Source of the DNA: Clostridiales bacterium
GTDB lineage: Bacteria; Bacillota; Clostridia; Lachnospirales; Lachnospiraceae
Assembly: GCA_019418195.1 (NCBI GenBank)
Contig: DYCJ01000098.1
Location: forward strand, 1,116-8,450
Direction of reading: 5' to 3'
Length of the DNA stretch: 7,335 nt
The notes under the pieces are model-generated. The model was given only the letters and a program-made list of their open reading frames with translations, was not told where the DNA came from and made no database searches. How positions within the stretch are numbered: position 1 is the first letter of the stretch; each line of letters begins with the position of its first letter. The translations under genes were made by a program, and so were the position numbers. Positions 1 through 5,650 of the stretch are shown here, piece after piece.

Positions 1-64
1 GCTTATGGCAGACGATAATGTGGGGATCTTCATATATAATAAATGTCCTTATATCCGGTTGCAT
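1..64 (-). CDS. Probable RluA-family pseudouridine synthase, N-terminal fragment
   Basis: The - strand reads from an ATG at 64-62 to the window edge and gives 21 residues, MQPDIRTFIIYEDPHIIVCHK. The stretch IIYEDPHIIVCHK matches the start of the RluA-type RNA pseudouridine synthase catalytic domain, where a 'YED-H-hhhh-KP' segment precedes the PAG motif. These enzymes isomerise uridine to pseudouridine in rRNA or tRNA. A ribosome binding site, GAAAGG on the - strand (80-75), lies 10 bases before the ATG, and a promoter on the same strand is seen at 139-111. The gene is cut by the window edge, so the catalytic Asp region (HRLDxxTSG) cannot be checked. The fragment is short: the family call rests on about 13 residues, and the exact member (RluA, RluC, RluD, YlyB-like) cannot be given. 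Confidence 0.68.
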   Translation of the reverse strand, partial: MQPDIRTFIIYEDPHIIVCHK

Positions 65-80
65 AGTTTATGTTCCTTTC

Positions 81-109
81 TTGACTTTTATACGGGCAGC
101 GACTAAACT
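81..109 (+). promoter_or_regulatory. Sigma-A-type promoter of the xpaC-telA operon
   Basis: TTGACT (81-86) and TAAACT (104-109) are separated by 17 bases. The -35 matches consensus at 5 of 6 positions and the -10 at 4 of 6. Transcription would start near 116, giving a leader of roughly 44 bases before the ATG at 160. The same two hexamers with the same spacing occur in front of rpsL at 7130-7158. A second weak -10-like TATAAA lies near 118-123 but lacks a partner -35. Confidence 0.55.
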
Positions 110-110
110 G

Positions 111-139
111 ATTATCATATAAAAGAATTTTGCGGTCAA
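111..139 (-). promoter_or_regulatory. Promoter for the divergent pseudouridine synthase gene
   Basis: On the - strand, TTGACC (139-134) is followed after 17 bases by GATAAT (116-111). Each hexamer matches the sigma-A consensus at 5 of 6 positions and the spacing is optimal. Transcription would begin near 104, about 40 bases before the ATG at 64. The -10 box lies next to the -10 box of the opposing promoter (104-109), so the two cannot easily be occupied together. Called by eye. Confidence 0.6.
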
Positions 140-159
140 GCTTTTTAAGGAGGCAATTC

Positions 160-1407
160 ATGATAAATAATGACTGGGAAAGATTCGGTGACGAGATACG
201 CAGGACGATTCAGGATGCGGTGGACAACAGAGATTTCAGCAGGCTGAACCAGACGGTCTCAGATACGATCGGAAAAGCGATGGATACGGTATCCCGGGGG
301 ATGAAGGATGCCAAAGGGGCTGCAGGTGTGGATCTGGACAGTGTGTTCGGCAATAATTCCGGAAACCAGAAGAAAAAATATGATACACGCCACGTTGATT
401 CCGGACAGCAGCAGTATCAGCAGCCGGCAAGGCCAGCCAAAAAACTTCTCTATCTCAAAGGGACATCTACAAGGATAGGCGGGATATTTCTGGCAGTGAC
501 AGGGTATATTTTCACTGCAGGTTCAATTATATTTTTGCTGCTTCTGGCTTTGGGCGCGGCTGCGACAGGTTTTGATCTTGTGCTGAAGGTCGGAATGGCA
601 ATCTTCGGGCTGTTCGGGGTGGCTTTTCTTGTCATGGGACTCGCCGGCACGAACATGGCGTGCTCGGTAGGGCGGTTCCGGAAGTATGTCAAGGTGATCA
701 AAGACCGGGAATACTGTGAGGTCAAAGAACTTTCCCAGAAGACGGGGAGGTCTGTAAAAGCGGTTGTAAAGGATTTGAAGAAGATGATCCAGAAAGGATG
801 GTTTTGTCAGGGCCATCTGGACGAGCAGGGAACCTGCCTGATGACCAGCAATGAGGCTTACAGCCAGTACACTGCCCTGATGGAGCGGACAAAAAAGGAG
901 AAGGCTGAGCGCGAGGCAGAAGCGGCCAGACAGCAGCAGGAGTTTTCAAAACTCTCTCCTGAAGTACAGAAAATTATCCAGGCAGGAGATGAATATGTGA
1001 GAAAAATCCGGGAGGCAAATGACGCGATCCCGGGAGAAGAGATATCCGCCGAAATGTCAAGGATGGAAATGCTTGTGGACAGGATATTTGACAGGGTGGA
1101 GGAACATCCGGAATCCGTTGCCGATATCCGGAAACTGATGGAATACTACCTTCCTACAACGATCAAGCTTCTGGACGCTTATGAAGATCTGGACGCGCAG
1201 CCGGTACAGGGGGAGAATATCATTACAGCCAAGAAAGAAATCGAGAAGACGATAGATACGCTGAATACAGCGTTTGAAAAACTTCTGGACGACCTGTTCC
1301 AGGATACGGCATGGGATCTGTCATCTGATATCTCTGTGCTGCAGACGATGCTGGCACAGGAAGGCCTGACCGAAGACGGCCTGAAAAATGCAGGAAGAAA
1401 ACTTTGA
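160..1407 (+). CDS. xpaC: XpaC-family membrane protein with winged-helix-like insert
   Basis: The product has 415 residues. An AAGGAGG at 147-153, six bases before the ATG at 160, fixes the start; an in-frame TTG at 130 lies upstream of this site and is not used. Layout by eye: an amphipathic N-terminus (1-50) followed by a Gln/Lys-rich linker (to about 95); two membrane segments (about 107-132 and 140-164); a helix-turn-helix-like block (about 172-232, with EVKELSQKTGRSVKAVVKDL); a charged helix (236-262); and a C-terminal helical domain (about 262-403, with YYLPTTIKLLDAYEDLD) typical of XpaC, the '5-bromo-4-chloroindolyl phosphate hydrolysis' family. That family name comes from a plate phenotype, and no phosphatase motif is visible, so enzymatic activity should not be assumed. 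The B. subtilis XpaC is, from memory, only about half as long; the membrane and winged-helix parts are extra. It lies 75 bases before a telA homologue, the same pairing as xpaC-yaaN in Bacillus, so a joint envelope or stress role is likely. Confidence 0.82.
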   Translation: MINNDWERFGDEIRRTIQDAVDNRDFSRLNQTVSDTIGKAMDTVSRGMKDAKGAAGVDLDSVFGNNSGNQKKKYDTRHVDSGQQQYQQPARPAKKLLYLKGTSTRIGGIFLAVTGYIFTAGSIIFLLLLALGAAATGFDLVLKVGMAIFGLFGVAFLVMGLAGTNMACSVGRFRKYVKVIKDREYCEVKELSQKTGRSVKAVVKDLKKMIQKGWFCQGHLDEQGTCLMTSNEAYSQYTALMERTKKEKAEREAEAARQQQEFSKLSPEVQKIIQAGDEYVRKIREANDAIPGEEISAEMSRMEMLVDRIFDRVEEHPESVADIRKLMEYYLPTTIKLLDAYEDLDAQPVQGENIITAKKEIEKTIDTLNTAFEKLLDDLFQDTAWDLSSDISVLQTMLAQEGLTEDGLKNAGRKL

Positions 1408-1482
1408 ATGCAGCGAAGCGGAGCCGGAGTGCCCGCTGTAGATATTACAGATCAGAAAGAAGAATAAAAGGAGGAAAAGAAG

Positions 1483-2625
1483 ATGGGGAATGAATTTCAG
1501 GACGTGAGCGCGGCCCCCACACTGACTCTGGATCCGTTCCAGACACAGGAAAAGAAACAGCCGCCGGCAGAGGAAAAGAAAGAAGAACCTGCTTTGGATG
1601 AGAGTATCCTTACGGACGAAGAACGCAGGACGGTTGACGCATTTGCGCAGCAGATAGACCTGACCAATTCTACTCTTGTGCTTCAGTACGGAGCAGGTAC
1701 ACAGAAGAAGATGGCGGATTTTTCGGAGGATGCACTCAATAATGTACGTTCCAAAGATCTCGGGGAAGTGGGCGAACTCTTAAGCGGTGTGGTCAAAGAA
1801 CTGAAAGGATTCGATGAAGAGGAAGAAAAAGGTGGGATCTTCGGTCTCTTTAAGAAAGCATCCAGCAAGATCGAATCCATGAAAGCAAAGTATGCCAAAG
1901 CTGAGGCAAATGTCAATGAGATCGTAAAAGTGCTTGAGAAGCATCAGGTGCAGCTCATGAAGGATACTGCTCTTCTGGATAAGATGTACGAGCTGAATCT
2001 GACCTATTTTAAAGAGCTGTCCATGTATATCCTTGCAGGAAAGAAGAAACTGGCAGAAGTAAAAAACACACAGCTCAAAGAACTTCTGGATAAAGCTAAA
2101 TTGTCCGGGCTCCCGGAGGACGCGCAGGCAGCGAAAGATCTGGACTCTATGTGTAATCGGTTTGAGAAGAAGATCCATGACCTGGAACTTACAAGGATGA
2201 TCTCGATCCAGACAGCGCCGCAGATCCGGCTTGTCCAGAATAATGATACCCTGATGGTTGAGAAAATCCAGTCGACGATCGTCAACACTATCCCGCTGTG
2301 GAAGAGCCAGATGGTGCTTGCCCTCGGAGTGGAACATTCCGCGCAGGCTGCGGCAGCACAGCGCGAGGTGACAGACATGACCAATGAACTCCTGAAGAAG
2401 AATGCGGAGAAGCTGAAGATGGCTACCATTGATACAGCGAAAGAGTCTGAGCGTGGCATCGTAGATATGGAGACTCTTAAGGCCACGAACGAATCTCTGA
2501 TCTCTACACTGGATGAAGTCATGAATATCCAGAGAGAAGGCCGTCAGAAGAGAGCTGAGGCAGAGGAAGGGCTGCGCAATATGGAACAGGAGCTCAAAGC
2601 AAAACTTCTGGAGATACAGGGGTAA
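1483..2625 (+). CDS. telA: TelA/YaaN-family 'toxic anion resistance' protein
   Basis: The product has 380 residues, close to the usual length for TelA/YaaN proteins. An AAAGGAGG at 1467-1474, eight bases before the ATG, supports the start. The N-terminus carries the short TLTLDPF motif and a Lys/Glu-rich linker (to about 40). The rest is almost entirely helical, with likely coiled coils and family-typical segments: YAKAEANVNEIVKVLEKHQVQL (about 141-162), the Y-x-x-L-x-x-YI-x-AG stretch (about 175-186), and IPLWKSQMVLALG (about 271-283). There is no signal peptide or membrane segment, so it is probably cytoplasmic. TelA was named from tellurite resistance on plasmids; chromosomal homologues have been linked to resistance to envelope-acting compounds, but the biochemistry is not settled. 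It follows xpaC in an apparent operon. No convincing terminator is seen between its stop and the proS promoter at 2675, so some read-through into the T-box leader is possible. Confidence 0.88.
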   Translation: MGNEFQDVSAAPTLTLDPFQTQEKKQPPAEEKKEEPALDESILTDEERRTVDAFAQQIDLTNSTLVLQYGAGTQKKMADFSEDALNNVRSKDLGEVGELLSGVVKELKGFDEEEEKGGIFGLFKKASSKIESMKAKYAKAEANVNEIVKVLEKHQVQLMKDTALLDKMYELNLTYFKELSMYILAGKKKLAEVKNTQLKELLDKAKLSGLPEDAQAAKDLDSMCNRFEKKIHDLELTRMISIQTAPQIRLVQNNDTLMVEKIQSTIVNTIPLWKSQMVLALGVEHSAQAAAAQREVTDMTNELLKKNAEKLKMATIDTAKESERGIVDMETLKATNESLISTLDEVMNIQREGRQKRAEAEEGLRNMEQELKAKLLEIQG

Positions 2626-2674
2626 ATCCGTCTGCATATATCAGATAGCTGAACTGTTATAGTAAAACAGCAGG

Positions 2675-2703
2675 TTGACAGGCCGTGTAAATTCGGTTAA
2701 AAT
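2675..2703 (+). promoter_or_regulatory. Strong sigma-A promoter of proS
   Basis: TTGACA (2675-2680, perfect -35) is followed after 17 bases by TAAAAT (2698-2703, 5 of 6 for the -10). Transcription would start near 2710, just at the 5' foot of the T-box leader. This is the best promoter match in the window, and it shows that proS is transcribed separately from telA. Confidence 0.78.
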
Positions 2704-2710
2704 CACAGTT

Positions 2711-2951
2711 ACGGACAGCGATGAACGGGATTAGTATATACAAGGAAATGCCGCAGAGAGAAGGCGGATGGTGCGAGCCTTTTGCAGGACTGTATAGAAC
2801 CGGCCTGGGAGCTTCTGCGCGAAAGTGCAGCGTATTGTACCGCGTTAAGGGCGAAAGAGTGAACCGCACATAAGTGCAGTTAATTAGGGTGGTACCGCCG
2901 GGATATCCGGTCCCTTGTTATGAGGGACTTAAGATGTCCCGGCGTTCTTTT
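2711..2951 (+). promoter_or_regulatory. T-box riboswitch (tRNA-Pro sensing) with intrinsic terminator
   Basis: The conserved T-box sequence AGGGTGGTACCGC is at 2886-2898. Stem I can be drawn: the GATGAACGGGATTAGTA 5' side of the specifier region (2720-2736), helix TATACA/TGTATA (2737-2742 with 2791-2796), the AG-bulge GCAGAGAG (2753-2760), and a distal helix AGGC/GCCT (2762-2765 with 2777-2780). After GAA on the 3' side comes CCG (2800-2802), a proline codon, as the likely specifier. A CTGCGC-GAAA-GTGCAG hairpin (2815-2830) follows. The antiterminator bulge reads TGGT (2890-2893), which would pair with the ACCA end of a tRNA with discriminator A, as in bacterial tRNA-Pro. The competing terminator pairs CGCCGGGA (2896-2903) with TCCCGGCG (2937-2944), has an inner GTCCCT/AGGGAC stem, and ends in TTCTTTT (2945-2951). 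Uncharged tRNA-Pro would block the terminator and switch proS on. Confidence 0.92.
2896..2951 (+). terminator. Regulated terminator of the proS T-box
   Basis: An 8-bp stem, CGCCGGGA with TCCCGGCG, holds an inner 6-bp stem GTCCCT/AGGGAC (2910-2915 with 2923-2928) and is followed by TTCTTTT. Its 5' arm overlaps the last part of the T-box motif, so antiterminator and terminator exclude each other. An ATG in its loop (2920) is in frame with proS but has no ribosome binding site. Confidence 0.85.
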
Positions 2952-2997
2952 ATCGAAGAACGCATTGAAAAAAGAATGTGGTAAAGGAGAAGAAAAA

Positions 2998-4440
2998 ATG
3001 GCAAAGGAAAAGAAGCTGGTTCAGTCGATCACTTCGAGAGACGAAGATTTTGCACAGTGGTACACGGATGTTGTACGCGAGGCGAAACTGTGCGATTATT
3101 CAGGAGTAAAAGGATGTTTGAATTATCTGCCGAACGGCTATGCGCTGTGGGAGAATATTCAGGCAGACCTTGATAAACGTTTCAAAGATACAGGTGTGGA
3201 GAATGTATATCTCCCGGTGCTGATCCCGGAGAGTCTGCTCCAGAAGGAGAAAGATCATATCGAGGGATTTGCTCCTGAAGTGGCGTGGGTTACACACGGC
3301 GGTATGGAGCAGCTCCAGGAGCGCTTCTGTATCCGTCCGACATCTGAGACTTTATTCTGTGATGTGTGGAGCAAAACAGTTCAGTCATACCGTGACCTGC
3401 CGAAAGTATGGAATCAATGGTGTTCTGTGCTGCGCTGGGAGAAGACGACGAGACCGTTCCTCCGCTCCAGAGAGTTCCTGTGGCAGGAGGGACATACGAT
3501 CCACGCCACATACGAGGAAGCAGAAGAACGTACAAAGATGATGTGGAAAGTATACAAGGACTTCGTGGAAGAAGATCTTGCAATCCCGGTAGTGGCAGGA
3601 CGCAAGACGGAGAGTGAGAAGTTTGCAGGAGCGCAGGATACTTATACGATCGAAGCACTGATGCATGACGGACAGGCGCTCCAGTCTGCAACGAGTCATT
3701 TCTTCGGAAATGCCTTCCCGGATGCATTCAATATCAAATATGCGGATAAGAATAACGAACTCCACAGTGTATATGAGACATCATGGGGATTATCCACCAG
3801 GATCATCGGTGCGATCATCATGGTACACGGCGATGACAGTGGTCTGGTGCTCCCGCCGAGGATCGCACCGGTACAGACGAGGGTCATCCCGATCGCACAG
3901 CACAAAGAAGGTGTTCTTGACAAGGCAAATGAGCTTCTTGCAGCGTTGAAGGCAGCGGGGTACCGCGCGAAGATCGATGATTCCGAGAAGAGCCCGGGAT
4001 GGAAGTTTAGTGAGCAGGAGATGCTCGGTATCCCGACACGTATCGAAATCGGTCCGAAAGATATCGAGAACGGACAGGTCGTAGTTGTACGCCGTGATAC
4101 AAGAGAGAAGATCGTTGTTTCCATCGATGAGATCTCGACCAAACTTGGCGAGATCCTCGAGACAATCCAGAAAGACCTCTATGCAAAGGCAAAAGCGTTC
4201 CTTGATGAGCATATCAGTACAGCGACGACGATCGAAGAGATGAAGGACGCTGTCCAGAATAAGAAAGGATTCGTCAAAGCAATGTGGTGCGGTGAGGAAG
4301 CGTGTGAGGATGAGATCAAAGCCCAGGCAGGAGGCGTGACATCCAGATGCATTCCTATGGAAGAAGAGCATCTCTCTGACGTGTGCGTCTGCTGCGGAAA
4401 ACCGGCGAAGCATATGGTATACTGGGGAAGAGCGTATTAA
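2998..4440 (+). CDS. proS: Prolyl-tRNA synthetase, archaeal/eukaryal-type short form
   Basis: The product (480 residues) charges tRNA-Pro with proline in the cytoplasm. AAAGGAG at 2983-2989, eight bases before the ATG at 2998, sets the start; the longer in-frame ATG at 2920 lies inside the T-box terminator. This is a class II synthetase: motif 1 region [12 protein letters not shown] (70-81), substrate loop RPTSET (113-118), motif 2 [23 protein letters not shown] (145-167), motif 3 [12 protein letters not shown] (261-272), then the anticodon-binding domain (from about 291, [10 protein letters not shown]). The C-terminal domain has a zinc-type cysteine set, C431-x4-C436 and C463-x2-C466, and ends in WGRAY with the family's conserved terminal Tyr. 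It lacks the INS editing insert of the long bacterial form, so it belongs to the ~480-residue type seen in many Clostridia, Thermus and archaea. The unit is monocistronic: own promoter and T-box upstream, terminator at 4457-4495. Confidence 0.97.
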   Translation: MAKEKKLVQSITSRDEDFAQWYTDVVREAKLCDYSGVKGCLNYLPNGYALWENIQADLDKRFKDTGVENVYLPVLIPESLLQKEKDHIEGFAPEVAWVTHGGMEQLQERFCIRPTSETLFCDVWSKTVQSYRDLPKVWNQWCSVLRWEKTTRPFLRSREFLWQEGHTIHATYEEAEERTKMMWKVYKDFVEEDLAIPVVAGRKTESEKFAGAQDTYTIEALMHDGQALQSATSHFFGNAFPDAFNIKYADKNNELHSVYETSWGLSTRIIGAIIMVHGDDSGLVLPPRIAPVQTRVIPIAQHKEGVLDKANELLAALKAAGYRAKIDDSEKSPGWKFSEQEMLGIPTRIEIGPKDIENGQVVVVRRDTREKIVVSIDEISTKLGEILETIQKDLYAKAKAFLDEHISTATTIEEMKDAVQNKKGFVKAMWCGEEACEDEIKAQAGGVTSRCIPMEEEHLSDVCVCCGKPAKHMVYWGRAY

Positions 4441-4456
4441 TATTGCGATAACTAAG

Positions 4457-4495
4457 AGCTTCAGTGCGGTCTTTCGGACCGCGCTGGGGCTTTTT
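4457..4495 (+). terminator. Rho-independent terminator of proS
   Basis: A stem of about 15 bp, with several G-T pairs in its lower half, joins AGCTTCAGTGCGGTC (4457-4471) to GACCGCGCTGGGGCT (4477-4491) around a TTTCG loop. It runs directly into TTTTT (4491-4495). It lies 16 bases after the proS stop and closes that transcription unit. Confidence 0.92.
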
Positions 4496-4513
4496 GAAAA
4501 TGTGCAAATTCAG

Positions 4514-4542
4514 TTGAGCTCTCCGGCCCGGTGTAATATAAT
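4514..4542 (+). promoter_or_regulatory. Promoter for the cysteine-synthase-like gene
   Basis: TTGAGC (4514-4519, 4 of 6) and TATAAT (4537-4542, perfect -10) are 17 bases apart. Transcription would begin near 4549-4550, exactly at the left arm of the palindrome, so the RNA would start with GGGUCAAAAG. The -10 is part of a 7-base direct repeat flanking that palindrome. A second TATAAT at 4613-4618 has no -35 at proper spacing. Confidence 0.6.
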
Positions 4543-4611
4543 GATGCCAGGGTCAAAAGGTCTAAACCCACATGAGCTTGCTCATAGTTGGGGGCTTTTG
4601 ACCCCAACATC
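4543..4611. repeat. Small MITE-like palindromic element
   Basis: A 69-base palindrome begins GATG and ends CATC. Its arms GGGTCAAAAG (4550-4559) and CTTTTGACCC (4595-4604) are perfectly complementary over 10 bases. The centre adds CCCA/TGGG (4567-4570 with 4589-4592) and ATGAG-CTTG-CTCAT (4572-4585). The direct repeat ATATAAT sits on both sides (4536-4542 and 4612-4618) and could be a target-site duplication. It has no coding capacity and no T-run, so it is not a normal terminator. Calling it a mobile miniature element is inference; the inverted repeat itself is directly visible. Confidence 0.6.
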
Positions 4612-4662
4612 ATATAATAATACGATAGGATAAATGATTTTCAGAAAGGTTTGAGAACGACA

Positions 4663-5592
4663 GTGATTTACAATAATATTCTTGAAGCAATGGGAAATAC
4701 ACCCCTGATCCGTCTGCAGCGCATGGCGGAAAAGGGCAGCGCGCAGATCCTCGTAAAGTTCGAGGGACTCAATGTCGGCGGTTCTATCAAGACGAGGACC
4801 GCTTACAATATGATACGTGACGCCGAGGAAAAAGGGCTCATAAAGGAAGACACTATCATCGTTGAACCGACCAGCGGCAATCAGGGGATCGGGCTGGCGC
4901 TCGTGGGCGCGGTGCGCGGATACAAGACGCGGATCATCATGCCTGATTCTGTCAGTGAGGAGCGAAGGAAACTGATGAAACATTACGGCGCTGAGGTGGT
5001 CCTGATCCATGACGCCGGAAATATCGGAGAGTGTATTGAAGAGTGTTTGAATACTGCGCTTAAGATGGCGGAGGAAGATCCGAGAATCTTTGTCCCCCAG
5101 CAGTTTGAAAATCCGGCAAACCCGGCGGTACACAGATCAAGGACGGCCATAGAGATCCTGGACCAGGCCGGCTGCATGATCGACGGCTTCTGTTCGGGTA
5201 TCGGAACAGGAGGTACGATCACGGGGATCGGTGAAGTGCTCAAAGAGAGGAATCCGGAGATGGAAATCTGGGCGGTAGAGCCGGAACATGCGGCTATCCT
5301 TTCCGGCGGATCTATCGGCACTCATCTCCAGATGGGCATCGGGGACGGACTGATCCCGGAGATTTTGAACACGCAGATCTACGATGATATCTGTATCGTG
5401 ACAGATGAGGAAGCCATTCAGACATCGCGTGAACTGGCCTCAAAAGAGGGCATCATGTGCGGGATCTCTTCCGGGACGAATGTGGCAGCAGCGATCAAAC
5501 TTGCGAGAAAGTTAGGAGAAGGGAAGACTGTGGTCACAGTTCTTCCGGACACGGCGGAGCGGTATTTCTCCACACCGCTGTTTGAAGAATAA
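4663..5592 (+). CDS. Cysteine-synthase-family PLP enzyme (atypical substrate loop)
   Basis: The product has 309 residues, normal for O-acetylserine sulfhydrylase (CysK). I choose GTG at 4663: AGAAAGG (4643-4649) is too close to the TTG at 4651, and MIYNNILEAMGNTPLIRL is the usual family N-terminus. It is a fold-type II PLP enzyme: the PLP lysine is K43 in GGSIKTR (39-45), the phosphate loop is GIGTGGTITG (179-188), and the pyridine-nitrogen serine lies in GISSGTN (267-273). The family would make L-cysteine from O-acetylserine and sulfide. Two signatures differ from textbook CysK: the usual NPGGSVKDR is NVGGSIKTR (37-45), and the substrate loop TSGNTG is TSGNQG (70-75, Q74). No cysE, sulfate genes or T-box lie nearby. 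It may therefore use another beta-substituted amino acid or work as a desulfhydrase; I leave the symbol blank for that reason. The downstream gene begins 58 bases later on the same strand, so co-transcription is possible. Confidence 0.86.
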   Translation: MIYNNILEAMGNTPLIRLQRMAEKGSAQILVKFEGLNVGGSIKTRTAYNMIRDAEEKGLIKEDTIIVEPTSGNQGIGLALVGAVRGYKTRIIMPDSVSEERRKLMKHYGAEVVLIHDAGNIGECIEECLNTALKMAEEDPRIFVPQQFENPANPAVHRSRTAIEILDQAGCMIDGFCSGIGTGGTITGIGEVLKERNPEMEIWAVEPEHAAILSGGSIGTHLQMGIGDGLIPEILNTQIYDDICIVTDEEAIQTSRELASKEGIMCGISSGTNVAAAIKLARKLGEGKTVVTVLPDTAERYFSTPLFEE

Positions 5593-5650
5593 GGGCGTTG
5601 CGACAGATAAGAAAATAGTGCGGTTTTTGTTTTGCTATGGGGGATTTGTT

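Noticed and set aside
1409..1438. Weak hairpin TGCAGCG/CGCTGTA between xpaC and telA
   Set aside because: Seven pairs including a wobble, an 18-base loop and no T-run; not a terminator, and too weak to claim a role.
1780..2637. Long - strand open frame (about 285 codons) opposite telA
   Set aside because: It is a mirror of the biased telA codons: Cys-, His- and Leu-rich with no recognisable domain and no credible ribosome binding site, and it lies wholly over a well-supported gene.
2648..2658. GCTGAACTGTT shared with 7094-7104
   Set aside because: An 11-base match is expected by chance several times in a window of this size, and the flanks do not extend it.
2920..2997. Upstream in-frame ATG that would lengthen proS by 26 residues
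   Set aside because: It lies in the loop of the T-box terminator with no ribosome binding site; the ATG at 2998 has AAAGGAG at good spacing and gives the normal N-terminus.
3790..4413. Long - strand open frame opposite the 3' half of proS
   Set aside because: It overlaps the conserved proS anticodon-binding and zinc regions, and its translation looks like no family. A shadow of proS.
4651..4662. TTG at 4651 as start of the cysteine-synthase-like gene
   Set aside because: Only one base separates it from the AAAGG core of the ribosome binding site; GTG at 4663 has better spacing and the expected family N-terminus. Not fully excluded.
5582..5650. TTG at 5582 as start of the CorA-like protein (23 more residues)
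   Set aside because: It overlaps the end of the upstream gene and lacks a ribosome binding site; the extension is not needed for the fold.
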